This document shows, piece by piece, positions 1 through 7,349 of a stretch of 14,877 nucleotides of DNA. The stretch's first letter is position 1. Every line of letters starts with the position of its first letter. The stretch spans positions 1 through 14,877 of the forward strand of contig JACCYC010000146.1 of the NCBI GenBank assembly GCA_013696665.1, in the 5' to 3' direction. The DNA comes from Burkholderiaceae bacterium. GTDB taxonomy: Bacteria > Pseudomonadota > Gammaproteobacteria > Burkholderiales > Burkholderiaceae_F. The notes under the pieces were generated by a model that had not been told where the DNA came from, ran no database searches, and saw nothing but the letters and a program-made list of their open reading frames with translations. A program made the translations under genes and the position numbers.

Positions 1-952
1 GTTCTTCGTCAATGACGGCAAGCGCCTCGCGCCCGACGCGCGCAGCCAGCGCACTGCCGCCAAAGGTCGAGCCATGGCTGCCGGGCTCGAGCAGGTCCAT
101 TACCGAATTGATCGCAACGAACGCGGAGACGGGCAGCAGACCTCCGCCGAGCGCCTTGCCGACGATCACGCCATCGGGACGGATACCTTCGTGCATGTAC
201 GCGAACCATTCACCGGTGCGGCCGAGGCCCGATTGAATCTCGTCCAGAATCAACAGCACGTTGCGCTGGTCGGCGAGATCCCGCACCGCGCGCAGGAAGC
301 CCGCGGGTGGCAACACGATGCCAGCCTCGCCCTGGATCGGTTCGATCAGGATCGCGCACGTTTCATCGTTGACCGCGGCGCGCAGTGATTCGATGTCGCC
401 GAAGTCGAAATGGCGAAAGCCGGGTGCGAACGGCCCAAAGTCGGCGCGATACGCCGGCTCTGTCGAGAAGCCAACGATCGTGGTCGAGCGTCCGTGAAAA
501 TTACCGTTCGCAACCACGATATTGGCGCGATCGGCCGCAATGCCTTTAACGCGATAGCCCCAACGCCGAGCGGCTTTGATAGCGGTTTCGACCGATTCGG
601 CGCCGCCGCTTGCAGGCAGCGCTTTGGCGGGCTTGGATAAATCGGCGACTTCCACCAGCTTCGAAAGAAACGGTCCGAGTTCGGTCGAGTGGTAAGCACG
701 CGACGTAACGGCAACTCGGTGCGCCTGCTCCGTCAGCGCCGCCACCAGTCGCGGGTGCGCGTGTCCGTGACTCACTGCAGAGTAAGCAGACATGAAATCG
801 AGATACCGCTTTCCGTCGGCGTCCCACAGCCAGCTGCCTTCGCCGCGATCGAGCACGACCGGAATCGGGGCGTAATTGGGCGCCGCAACGCTTCTTTCGA
901 CCGCGATTGCCAGTTCAGCCTGATTGATTTTGATGTCGCTTCGCGCGTTCAT
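1..952 (-). CDS. rocD: Ornithine aminotransferase (ornithine--oxo-acid transaminase), 3' end cut off by window edge
   Basis: A class III, PLP-dependent aminotransferase that converts ornithine plus 2-oxoglutarate to glutamate-5-semialdehyde and glutamate in arginine/ornithine catabolism (cytosolic). My translation of the minus strand gives 317 residues of an expected ~400, so the C-terminal quarter lies outside the window. Ornithine-aminotransferase-like signatures include MSAYSAVSHGHAHP near residue 45, a stretch reading SGGAESVETAIKAARRWGY, and ANGNFHGRSTTIVGFS. The PLP-binding Asp237 sits in DEIQSG, and the Schiff-base Lys266 sits in VGKALGGG, 29 residues later as usual in this fold. I chose the ATG at 952 because GACGGGA lies just upstream; an in-frame ATG at 976 would add eight residues but has no clear ribosome binding site. 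The Lrp/AsnC gene lies 158 bases upstream on the same strand and probably controls it. Other class III enzymes (acetylornithine aminotransferase) are less likely given the motif wording. Confidence 0.88.
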   Translation of the reverse strand, partial: MNARSDIKINQAELAIAVERSVAAPNYAPIPVVLDRGEGSWLWDADGKRYLDFMSAYSAVSHGHAHPRLVAALTEQAHRVAVTSRAYHSTELGPFLSKLVEVADLSKPAKALPASGGAESVETAIKAARRWGYRVKGIAADRANIVVANGNFHGRSTTIVGFSTEPAYRADFGPFAPGFRHFDFGDIESLRAAVNDETCAILIEPIQGEAGIVLPPAGFLRAVRDLADQRNVLLILDEIQSGLGRTGEWFAYMHEGIRPDGVIVGKALGGGLLPVSAFVAINSVMDLLEPGSHGSTFGGSALAARVGREALAVIDEE

Positions 953-1055
953 TTGTCGGTCCCGTCCGTGTTCCATGAATGTAGGGACGACGCGCTAAAT
1001 GCGAGGCCGAAGTAACAAGGCGGAACTGCCGAAATGGAACTGCTTTAGCCACTGG

Positions 1056-1072
1056 ACCGCAGATTCGGCGGT
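1056..1072. promoter_or_regulatory. Inverted repeat upstream of rocD, candidate Lrp/AsnC operator
   Basis: ACCGC and GCGGT form 5-base arms around a 7-base spacer, and a second GCGGT follows at 1075-1079. A direct repeat of GGAACTGC lies nearby at 1022-1029 and 1036-1043. All of this falls in the 158 bases between the Lrp/AsnC gene and rocD, where the rocD promoter should be. Lrp-family proteins bind dyads in such positions, so an operator role is plausible. Short GC-rich repeats also arise by chance, and the assignment is inference. Confidence 0.25.
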
Positions 1073-1110
1073 TCGCGGTTGCGCGCCGCGCACGGCATCT
1101 GTCTTCGCGG

Positions 1111-1584
1111 CTATGGGAGCGGATAGCCGCCGAATGGCTTGATGGTCTGCAGCTCGGGCTTCGACGTGATCTTTTCCACGCCCAGGGTTGGATCATCGGT
1201 CCATGCGTTAGTCAGCTCGCGGTAATGATCCAGGTCGCGACACGCGAGGCGCAGCACGTAGTCGCACTGACCGGACACCAGAAAACACTCGACCACTTCG
1301 TCGGTAGCGCGAGCCCGTTGCTCGAAGCGCGCATGCGTCGCCTGTTTCTGGTCTCGCAGCGTTACTTCGACCACAACGGTGAGCACGCCCCCCAGCTTGC
1401 GCGGCTCGACCAGAGCCATGTACCCGGAAATGATTCCAGCGCGCTCGAGCCGGCGCACCCGTTCGAGACAAGCGCGCGGACTCAGCGCAATGCGACTCGC
1501 GAGCTCCTGATTGGTGATGCGACCGTCGAGCTGCAGCGTCTCCAGAATCTTGCGATCGATGCGGTCGAGGTCGCGCGTAGCCAT
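1111..1584 (-). CDS. Lrp/AsnC family transcriptional regulator
   Basis: A 157-residue protein, the usual length for Lrp/AsnC feast-famine regulators. The N-terminus (DLDRIDRKILETLQLDGRIT) followed by a helix-turn-helix around residues 23-45 (NQELASRIALSPRACLERVRRL) is typical. A RAM/AsnC ligand-binding domain occupies residues ~66-140, including SGQCDYVLRL. The reading frame stays open upstream for about 100 codons, but the family N-terminus matches the ATG at 1584 exactly, so the extension is rejected. No strong ribosome binding site precedes this start. The gene sits upstream of rocD on the same strand and is divergent from an MFS transporter with 51 bases between them. The expected role is amino-acid-responsive control of rocD and perhaps of the transporter; ornithine or arginine as effector is inference. 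Confidence 0.9.
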   Translation of the reverse strand: MATRDLDRIDRKILETLQLDGRITNQELASRIALSPRACLERVRRLERAGIISGYMALVEPRKLGGVLTVVVEVTLRDQKQATHARFEQRARATDEVVECFLVSGQCDYVLRLACRDLDHYRELTNAWTDDPTLGVEKITSKPELQTIKPFGGYPLP

Positions 1585-1635
1585 GGTGGCAAGTATACGA
1601 AGCGAGTCACGCGGAGCGCGTGGCATGCTTGAGCA

Positions 1636-2937
1636 ATGCCGATCTTTGATCCCGCAACGCTGAACCCCGGTGTGCGCCCGCGCGAGGTGCTGTCGTGGGC
1701 AGGCTACGACTTCGCGAACTCCGGCTACACCACGGTGGTCCTGACGGCGGTGTTCAACGCTTACTTCGTCAGCGTGGTGACCAATGGCGCGGATTGGGGC
1801 ACGTTGGCCTGGACCGTCACTCTTGCCGTATCGAACGCCGCGGTGATGATTGCCATGCCGATGATCGGCGCCTACGCCGATCTGCACGCGCGCAAACAGT
1901 GGCTGCTGCGCCTATCTACGATCGGTTGCGTGCTCTCGACCGCAGCGCTTGCGCTGGTCGGACGCGGCGATGTCGCAATTGCCGTGATCGCCATCGTGAT
2001 CTCAAATTTTTTCTTTCAGGTCGGTGTGTCGTTGATCGGCGCCTTCCTGCCGGAGATCGCTCGCCCAAGCGCGCTCGGCAAGGTGTCGGGCTGGGGCTGG
2101 AGCTTTGGTTATTTAGGAGGGCTTGCCACCTTGCTGCTTTGTTTCGGATACGTGACCTGGGCGACCGGGCAGGGTAGGCCAGCCGAGCACTACGTGCCGG
2201 TCACGATGCTGATTACAGCGGCGATCTTCGCGGTCGCAGCACTCCCGACACTGTTCATTCTGAAAGAACGTGCAGCGCCTCAGCCGCATAACAGCTTCGG
2301 CGTTGCGCGCGATCCGCTCTCCAGGCTTATTACAACGCTCTGGCACGTTGGTCGCTACCGCGACTTTGCGCGCCTGCTTCTATGTGGTGCGTTTTATCAG
2401 GCAGGCGTTGCCGTAGTGATCGCGCTGGCTGCAATTTACGCGCAGCAAGTGATGAATTTTTCGGTGCTGCAGACGATGCTGCTGGTGATCATTGTCAATA
2501 TCACCGCGGCGATCGGCGCGTTTGCGTTTGGCTATGTACAGGATGCACTCGGCCACAAACGAGCTTTGGCGCTGACACTGCTGCTGTGGATCGCGATGAC
2601 GATGATCGCTTCGATCGCGACAACACCCGCACTTTTCTGGGTGTCGGCGAATCTTGCAGGGCTTGCGATGGGATCGAGCCAATCGGCTGGACGCGCGATG
2701 GTTGGCGTTTTCGCTCCGCTTCCTCGCCTCGCGGAGTTTTATGGTTTATGGACTCTGTCCGTGCAGGTGGCGGCGATTGCAGGTCCGCTCACCTATGGCG
2801 CGGTTGTCTATCTGACAAATAATAATCACAGGCTGGGGATGATGATCACCGGGGCGTTCTTCGTGGTTGGACTGCTCCTGATTGCATCGATCGATATCGA
2901 CCGTGGCAGGCGCGCGGCTGCTGACGATGCCGCGTAA
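1636..2937 (+). CDS. MFS transporter, Atg22/UMF1-like family
   Basis: A 433-residue inner-membrane protein with about 12 hydrophobic segments. Its N-terminus, REVLSWAGYDFANSGYTTVV followed by LTAVFNAYF, is the hallmark of the Atg22-like/UMF1 branch of the major facilitator superfamily. Yeast Atg22 exports amino acids from the vacuole, while most bacterial members are uncharacterised. A cytoplasmic loop follows TM2 (GAYADLHARKQWLLR), and a second MFS-like loop reads GYVQDALGHKRAL around residue 300. It is divergent from the Lrp/AsnC gene (51 bases), so an amino-acid transport role under that regulator is a reasonable inference, but the substrate is unknown. The ATG at 1636 is the only good start; no convincing Shine-Dalgarno sequence is visible. 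The gene ends 9 bases from the stop of a convergent gene. Confidence 0.87.
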   Translation: MPIFDPATLNPGVRPREVLSWAGYDFANSGYTTVVLTAVFNAYFVSVVTNGADWGTLAWTVTLAVSNAAVMIAMPMIGAYADLHARKQWLLRLSTIGCVLSTAALALVGRGDVAIAVIAIVISNFFFQVGVSLIGAFLPEIARPSALGKVSGWGWSFGYLGGLATLLLCFGYVTWATGQGRPAEHYVPVTMLITAAIFAVAALPTLFILKERAAPQPHNSFGVARDPLSRLITTLWHVGRYRDFARLLLCGAFYQAGVAVVIALAAIYAQQVMNFSVLQTMLLVIIVNITAAIGAFAFGYVQDALGHKRALALTLLLWIAMTMIASIATTPALFWVSANLAGLAMGSSQSAGRAMVGVFAPLPRLAEFYGLWTLSVQVAAIAGPLTYGAVVYLTNNNHRLGMMITGAFFVVGLLLIASIDIDRGRRAAADDAA

Positions 2938-2959
2938 GACAATTTCCTAGAGCGCGGCA
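2928..2959. terminator. Possible bidirectional stem-loop spanning two convergent stop codons
   Basis: TGCCGCG (2928-2934) pairs perfectly with CGCGGCA (2953-2959) around an 18-base loop that contains the stop codons of both the MFS gene and the GlcG-like gene. The position between convergent genes suits a shared terminator, but there is no T-run on either side and the loop is long. It could equally reflect codon choice in GC-rich DNA. Confidence 0.25.
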
Positions 2960-3345
2960 ATTCCTGCTTTCGCCACCTGCGAATCCTCGGCCGGCTTGAG
3001 GCCCGAAACCCCGATTGCACCGACGACGTACCCCTCTGCAACGATAGGCACGCCGCCCTCCAGCATGCCGTCGAGCGGTGCGGACAGGAACGCGGTGCGG
3101 CCCTGATTGATCGCGTCTTCGTACATTTTGGTCTCGCGCTTGCCGAGCGCGGCTGCGCGCGCTTTGGCCGGAGCAATCGCCGACGAGATCGGCGCAACAC
3201 CGTCCAGCCGATGCAGCAGCAACAGATGCCCGCCGTCGTCGCAAACGGCGATGACGACGTTCCAATTGTTCTTCAGCGCCTCGGCTTCCGCTGCGGCGGC
3301 CATGCGCTTTGCGTCATCGAGTGTCAGCAGTGGTTTCGTCTTCAT
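2947..3345 (-). CDS. GlcG/HbpS family protein (PF03928-like heme-binding domain)
   Basis: A 132-residue single-domain protein of the GlcG/HbpS family. Visible family hallmarks are the N-terminal LTLDDAKRMAAAAEAEALKN, the AVCDDGGHLLLLHRLDGV stretch, ISSAIAPAKARAAALGKRET, and the C-terminal GGVPIVAEGYVVGAIGVSG followed by EDSQVAKAG. HbpS of Streptomyces binds heme and senses oxidative stress, and GlcG lies in glycolate-utilisation operons; many members have no known role, so the function here is open. No signal peptide is seen, so it is probably cytosolic. It is the last gene of a right-to-left run, 11 bases after the DUF218 gene, with AGGCGA as a weak ribosome binding site. The run contains no glycolate oxidase gene. 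Confidence 0.85.
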   Translation of the reverse strand: MKTKPLLTLDDAKRMAAAAEAEALKNNWNVVIAVCDDGGHLLLLHRLDGVAPISSAIAPAKARAAALGKRETKMYEDAINQGRTAFLSAPLDGMLEGGVPIVAEGYVVGAIGVSGLKPAEDSQVAKAGIAAL

Positions 3346-3356
3346 TGATCGATCGC

Positions 3357-4106
3357 CTAGTCAAACATGAGCAGGATGTGATGGTGAAGCTGCGACGCCC
3401 ATTCGCGTAGTGCGACATGCGAGTCACGTAACGCGCCCGGCCCGGGAATCAGTTGATGCGGTGCGAATGGCCGCTGCGCGCTATAACTGGTGGGGGCTGC
3501 AATCACCACCAGCCCTGCCAGCTCGAATGCGCGCCGCGCGCGCGGCATATGCACTGCGTCGGTCACGAGCGCCACATGGGTAATCTGCTGCGGCTTCAAA
3601 TCGCCTGCTGTGATCAGCGCCTGCTCGCGCGTGGTTTCGGACGCGGCATCGACCCATTTGACCGGCACGCCGAACTCGCGCGTCAGCAGTTCGCGCAGCA
3701 GGGCACCTTCCGCCGATTCGCCACCGTCGGGTTTGCCGCCGCTCACATAGACCGGTAAGCCAGTCTCGCGTGCAAGCCAGGCGCCGTAGCGCGCGCGCCG
3801 CAGCGTGAAGTCGTTCACGGTCTCGCCGCCCCATTCGGGCGAGCCGAGGTTGCGGCCGCCGCCCAGCACGACGATCGCCTGTGCGCGTTTGATTTGCTCG
3901 ATCGATGCCGGTGGCGGCTCGAGCGTGCGCACCAGCGCGTTGGCAATCACCGGCATCGAAAGCGCAAGCAGCAGCAGTTGCGAGCCGGCGATCAGCACGA
4001 CCCCGAGGCCTCGTCGCCGCTTCAGCATCAACACACCGAGCAGCGTCAAAGCGATCAGCGAGGTCGGCGGCAGCAGCAGGCTCGATAAGGCGTAGTTGAA
4101 CGTCAC
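3357..4106 (-). CDS. YdcF/ElyC/SanA-type DUF218 membrane protein
   Basis: A 249-residue protein with two N-terminal hydrophobic segments (about residues 7-27 and 34-55) and a DUF218 domain from ~75 onward. DUF218 features visible are AIVVLGGG (77-84), VYVSGG (119-124), a S-x-T-T-R-E-Q-A motif (~156-163) and LVTDAVHMPRARRAFELAG (~180-198). Characterised relatives such as ElyC and SanA affect envelope integrity and peptidoglycan assembly; the biochemical activity of the family is not settled. The start is GTG, and GTGA overlaps the TGA stop of prpE, which implies translational coupling. A functional link to propionate activation is not obvious. Topology would place the DUF218 domain near the inner membrane, facing the periplasm or cytosol depending on insertion. 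Confidence 0.85.
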   Translation of the reverse strand: MTFNYALSSLLLPPTSLIALTLLGVLMLKRRRGLGVVLIAGSQLLLLALSMPVIANALVRTLEPPPASIEQIKRAQAIVVLGGGRNLGSPEWGGETVNDFTLRRARYGAWLARETGLPVYVSGGKPDGGESAEGALLRELLTREFGVPVKWVDAASETTREQALITAGDLKPQQITHVALVTDAVHMPRARRAFELAGLVVIAAPTSYSAQRPFAPHQLIPGPGALRDSHVALREWASQLHHHILLMFD

Positions 4107-5998
4107 GCGTGAATCGCCCTCTTGATTTGTTCGAGCGCAGTCGGATCTTCGATCGTTGTTAGGTCGCCGGGATCGCGGCCCTCGGCCAGCGCCTGGATTG
4201 ATCGTCGCAACAGTTTTCCCGAACGAGTTTTTGGCAGCGCGCTGACAAAATGCACACGGGCGGGACGTGCGAGGGCTCCCAGTTGCGTTGCGACGACCTT
4301 CATCATTTCGCCTTCGTGCGCGAGCCGCTTTTCATGCGTGTCGGCCTTTGTGACGTCCTTCAGGATCGCAAACGCCATTGCCACCTGCCCCTTGAGCGGA
4401 TCCACCACTCCGACAACGGCCACCTCGGCGACATTGGGGTGTGACGACAGCGACTCCTCGATCTCGCGCGTACCGAGCCGATGGCCCGAGACGTTGATGA
4501 CATCATCGGTGCGACCCAGGATGAAGAAGTAGCCATCCTCGTCACGAATACCCCAGTCGAAGGTTGAATAAACGCGCTGATTGGGGACGCTGGTCCAGTA
4601 GGTGCGCTTGAATCGTTCGTCGTCGCGCCACACGGTCGTCATGCAGCCCGGCGGCAGCGGACCTTCAATCGCGACGACGCCTTTTTGCTGCGGGCTGGTG
4701 ATTTCTTCACCCGTGGATTCGTTGTAGAGCTTGACGGAGTAGCCGGCGGCGGGCAGGCCGGGAGAACCGAATTTCGACGGCAGTGGCTCGATGCCGCGCG
4801 AGACACCGAGGATGGGCCAGCCGGTTTCGGTTTGCCAGTAGTTGTCGACGACGGGCTTGCCGATGCCGTCAGAAATCCAGCGCGCGGTTGACTCATCGAG
4901 TGGCTCGCCGGCGAGAAAGAGCAACCGCAAAGATGACAGATCGTATTTCTTCAGTAAAGCTGGGTCCTGTTTTTTCAGCACGCGAATTGCCGTCGGCGAA
5001 GAAAACATCGTGCTGACCTTGTACTTCTCGACAATGCTCCACCATATGCCGCCGTCAGGGCGAATCGGCAGGCCTTCGTACATCACCGTAGCCATGCCGT
5101 TGATCAAAGGGCCGTACACGATGTAGCTGTGGCCGACCACCCAGCCAATGTCGCTGGTCGAGAAATACGTTTCGCCCGGCGCGCAACAGAAGATGTCGCG
5201 CATCGACGCCGCCAGCGCCACTGCATAGCCACCGGTGTCGCGCTGCACACCCTTCGGCTTGCCGGTGGTGCCCGACGTGTACAGGATGTAGCTTGGCTCG
5301 CTCGACTCCAACCACGCGCATGGCACCTCGTCATTCATATGCGTCGCGCGCAGGGCAGCGTAATCAACATCGCGTTCCGCTACGCGTTGCATCGGGACGA
5401 GCTTGCGATCGACCAGCAGCACCTTCTGCGGGGGAAACCTGGCGAGCGTGATCGCTTCGTCAAGCAGCGGTTTGTAAGCAACAGGCTTGCCGGCACGTGA
5501 CCCGGCATCGGTCGAAACAATGACTTTCGGTTGGGCATCGTCGATGCGCGTCGCCAGACTTACTGCAGCAAACCCGCCGAACACGACTGAATGAATCGCG
5601 CCGATACGCACACAAGCCAGCATCGCAAACGCAGCTTCCGGAATCATCGGCATGTAGATCAGAACGCGGTCACCGGGCGCGACACCGAGGCCTTGCAGTA
5701 TTCCCGCCATGCGATTGACTTCGCGATACAGCTGCCGATACGTGTAAGTCTTTTCTTCGTTGGTTTCGGTGGAAACGTAGATCAGTGCAGACTGGTCTGC
5801 GCGTGTCGCGAGATGCCGATCGACCGCGTTATGACAAAGGTTCGTGGTACCGCCGACGAACCATTTTGTGAAAGGGGGATTGGAGTTGTCTAGCGCACGA
5901 GAGAACGGTTGATGCCAGTCGATGAGTTGTGCTTGCTCGGACCAGAAGCCGGCGGGGTCACTGAGTGACCTTGCGTGGTACTCCCTGTACGTCGTCAT
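4103..5998 (-). CDS. prpE: Propionyl-CoA synthetase (propionate--CoA ligase)
   Basis: An AMP-forming acyl-CoA synthetase that activates propionate to propionyl-CoA through a propionyl-AMP intermediate. At 631 residues it matches the length of E. coli PrpE (628), and the alignment I recall is close over the whole length. An N-terminal ACS domain begins SLSDPAGFWSEQ, and the sequence NSNPPFTKWFVGGTTNLCHN is PrpE-like. The P-loop YTSGTTGKPKGVQRDTGGYA lies near residues 240-260, DNYWQTETGWP near 390, and the C-terminal hinge GRTDDVINVSGHRLGTREIEE near 495. The catalytic lysine is in KTRSGKLLRR near residue 595, the residue acetylated for control in homologues. The start overlaps the response regulator gene by 41 bases and is preceded by GGAGGA, so the start is secure. 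No prpBCD genes accompany it in this window. Confidence 0.93.
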   Translation of the reverse strand: MTTYREYHARSLSDPAGFWSEQAQLIDWHQPFSRALDNSNPPFTKWFVGGTTNLCHNAVDRHLATRADQSALIYVSTETNEEKTYTYRQLYREVNRMAGILQGLGVAPGDRVLIYMPMIPEAAFAMLACVRIGAIHSVVFGGFAAVSLATRIDDAQPKVIVSTDAGSRAGKPVAYKPLLDEAITLARFPPQKVLLVDRKLVPMQRVAERDVDYAALRATHMNDEVPCAWLESSEPSYILYTSGTTGKPKGVQRDTGGYAVALAASMRDIFCCAPGETYFSTSDIGWVVGHSYIVYGPLINGMATVMYEGLPIRPDGGIWWSIVEKYKVSTMFSSPTAIRVLKKQDPALLKKYDLSSLRLLFLAGEPLDESTARWISDGIGKPVVDNYWQTETGWPILGVSRGIEPLPSKFGSPGLPAAGYSVKLYNESTGEEITSPQQKGVVAIEGPLPPGCMTTVWRDDERFKRTYWTSVPNQRVYSTFDWGIRDEDGYFFILGRTDDVINVSGHRLGTREIEESLSSHPNVAEVAVVGVVDPLKGQVAMAFAILKDVTKADTHEKRLAHEGEMMKVVATQLGALARPARVHFVSALPKTRSGKLLRRSIQALAEGRDPGDLTTIEDPTALEQIKRAIHA

Positions 5999-7172
5999 GC
6001 AATCCTCCGTCGGCCGGCTGCTGCAGTTCTTTCTGTTGTCGCACCAGCTTCAGCAGCGGTGCAATCTGCTCCAGCAATCTTGGCAGATGAGGCACGACTT
6101 CGGCAGCGCGTCCGGCGCGAATCAGCGCCAGCGCGAGCGTAATGTCCATCGACCCGTCTTCAGGCTTCGGATCGATCGAGCCCGGTGACGCACCGTCAGA
6201 CGTTCCCAGGATGATGCGGCGCGAGCGATTCTGCTGCGCCTGCGCCGAACGCTTCTGCGCGAGTACACGCAACTCCTCGGCGCTGCGCCGAAGCTCTTCG
6301 GACAGGGTTGAGAGTCCGATGCAGGTCCACACCTCGACGCCGGGCCCGGCCGCCTCGATGTTTTCCAGCACCTTGCGCAGGCGCGCCGCGAACCGCAGCA
6401 CGCCGGACAAGCCGCTCGATGGAGTCGCCACGCAAAATTCCATCCGGTCGGTACGCGTGCCGAGATCTTCGAGCCGGATCGACGCCGCTAGCGCACGGCC
6501 CACGAGCTTGATGCGCTGCTCGGTCTCGCCTTCCCACGTTTCGTTCTGCGGCATCGACAGCTCGACGCGAATGCAGATCAGCGCTACGTCGGACAGGTTG
6601 CGGCGCGCAAACGAAATGAGTTTCTCAACCTGCTTGTCGAAAAACGGCTGGTTCAGCAGCTCGGTGTCCGAATCGACGGTGCGCGCCGATTCGAGCGTTG
6701 CCTGGCTTTCTGCCAACATCTCGCGCGTTGTCGACAACCGCACGAGGACTTCCATCCTGGCTAGCAGCTCTGCTGCGCCGACACCCTTCAGAATGAAATC
6801 GGTCGCACCCAGTGATGCGGCGCGCTCTCGTTCAACGCTTTCTTCCTCGCCCGAAATAATGACCATCGGCAGCTCGCGAATGCGCTGAACCTTTGAGCTC
6901 CGCACGCGATTGAGCAATTCGAAGCCGTCGACTTTCGGCATCGTCAGATCGCTGATCACGACGCGAATCGACGAATCGAGCAGGATTGCCTGCCATGCAG
7001 CCTCACCATCGCTGACTTCGCGCATCTCGAAGCGATCTCGCAGATGCTGCGCAATAGACGCCCGCACGATGCGTGAGTCGTCGCAGATCAGGACGCGTGG
7101 CTTCGGAGGGACCGCTGCAGTGACGGCGGTGCCGCTGGCTTTCGGTGTTTCCTTGGAGGGGTCGATCGGCAC
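5958..7172 (-). CDS. Response regulator with a degenerate GGDEF-like domain
   Basis: A 404-residue cytosolic protein. The receiver domain spans ~25-145 with the acidic pair Asp31/Asp32, phospho-acceptor Asp75 in VVISDLTMPKVDGFELL, Ser107 in VIISGEE and Lys129 in DFILKG, so it should be phosphorylatable. A helical linker (~146-165) leads to a GGDEF-fold region (~167-292) that starts DSDTELLNQPFFDKQVEKL. At the active-site position it reads TDRMEF (241-246) instead of GGDEF, so diguanylate cyclase activity is unlikely. The last 65 residues contain a predicted helical segment with no recognised domain. The start is GTG with only a weak GAG upstream, and an in-frame TAA upstream leaves no better start. 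No histidine kinase is adjacent, so its partner is unknown. The gene overlaps prpE by 41 bases and probably heads that transcript. Confidence 0.87.
   Translation of the reverse strand: MPIDPSKETPKASGTAVTAAVPPKPRVLICDDSRIVRASIAQHLRDRFEMREVSDGEAAWQAILLDSSIRVVISDLTMPKVDGFELLNRVRSSKVQRIRELPMVIISGEEESVERERAASLGATDFILKGVGAAELLARMEVLVRLSTTREMLAESQATLESARTVDSDTELLNQPFFDKQVEKLISFARRNLSDVALICIRVELSMPQNETWEGETEQRIKLVGRALAASIRLEDLGTRTDRMEFCVATPSSGLSGVLRFAARLRKVLENIEAAGPGVEVWTCIGLSTLSEELRRSAEELRVLAQKRSAQAQQNRSRRIILGTSDGASPGSIDPKPEDGSMDITLALALIRAGRAAEVVPHLPRLLEQIAPLLKLVRQQKELQQPADGGLHDDVQGVPRKVTQ
6003..6008 (-). promoter_or_regulatory. Ribosome binding site of prpE inside the response regulator gene
   Basis: On the minus strand this reads GGAGGA, five bases upstream of the ATG at 5998. 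It lies within the last codons of the response regulator reading frame. The near-consensus site fixes the prpE start and shows that the 41-base gene overlap is real rather than an annotation artefact. Confidence 0.75.
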
Positions 7173-7194
7173 TGCGTTCTCGGTTGGCCAACAA

Positions 7195-7256
7195 CCGCTG
7201 TCAGCGGCGAGCTTCGCAATTTAACCGAAATGGTGCACCTAAGCGGTGAAGTTCAC
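7195..7256. promoter_or_regulatory. Cluster of three short palindromes upstream of the response regulator
   Basis: Three perfect dyads lie within 62 bases upstream of the GTG start at 7172: CCGCTGTCAGCGG (7195-7207), GGTGCACC (7232-7239) and GTGAAGTTCAC (7246-7256). They fall in the 177-base gap between the hydroxylase stop (7350) and the response regulator start, where the promoter of the prpE run should be. A -10-like TTAAAT occurs on the minus strand between the dyads (about 7220), without a clear -35 box. Further upstream, the minus strand has three AAAAG blocks in a purine run (about 7259-7285). They could be regulator-binding sites or leader hairpins. Confidence 0.35.
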
Positions 7257-7349
7257 TGCCCTTTTGCGCCTTTTCTCCTCTTTTACGCTATCTGCGCCGA
7301 TCGGTGATCTTCGCGGAAGCGCTCGACGCGGCCGCGCCGGTGCGGCGAT

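Noticed and set aside
1585..1887. About 100 extra in-frame codons upstream of the Lrp/AsnC start on the minus strand.
   Set aside because: Family members begin at the ATG at 1584; the extension has no family similarity and would run into the divergent MFS gene.
6142..6888. A 248-codon open frame on the plus strand antisense to the response regulator.
   Set aside because: Serine- and arginine-rich composition without domains, typical of a shadow frame opposite a GC-rich gene.
7335..7347. CGCCG-GTG-CGGCG hairpin just after the hydroxylase stop, as a terminator.
   Set aside because: A 5-base stem without a following T-run on the minus strand; too weak for an intrinsic terminator call.
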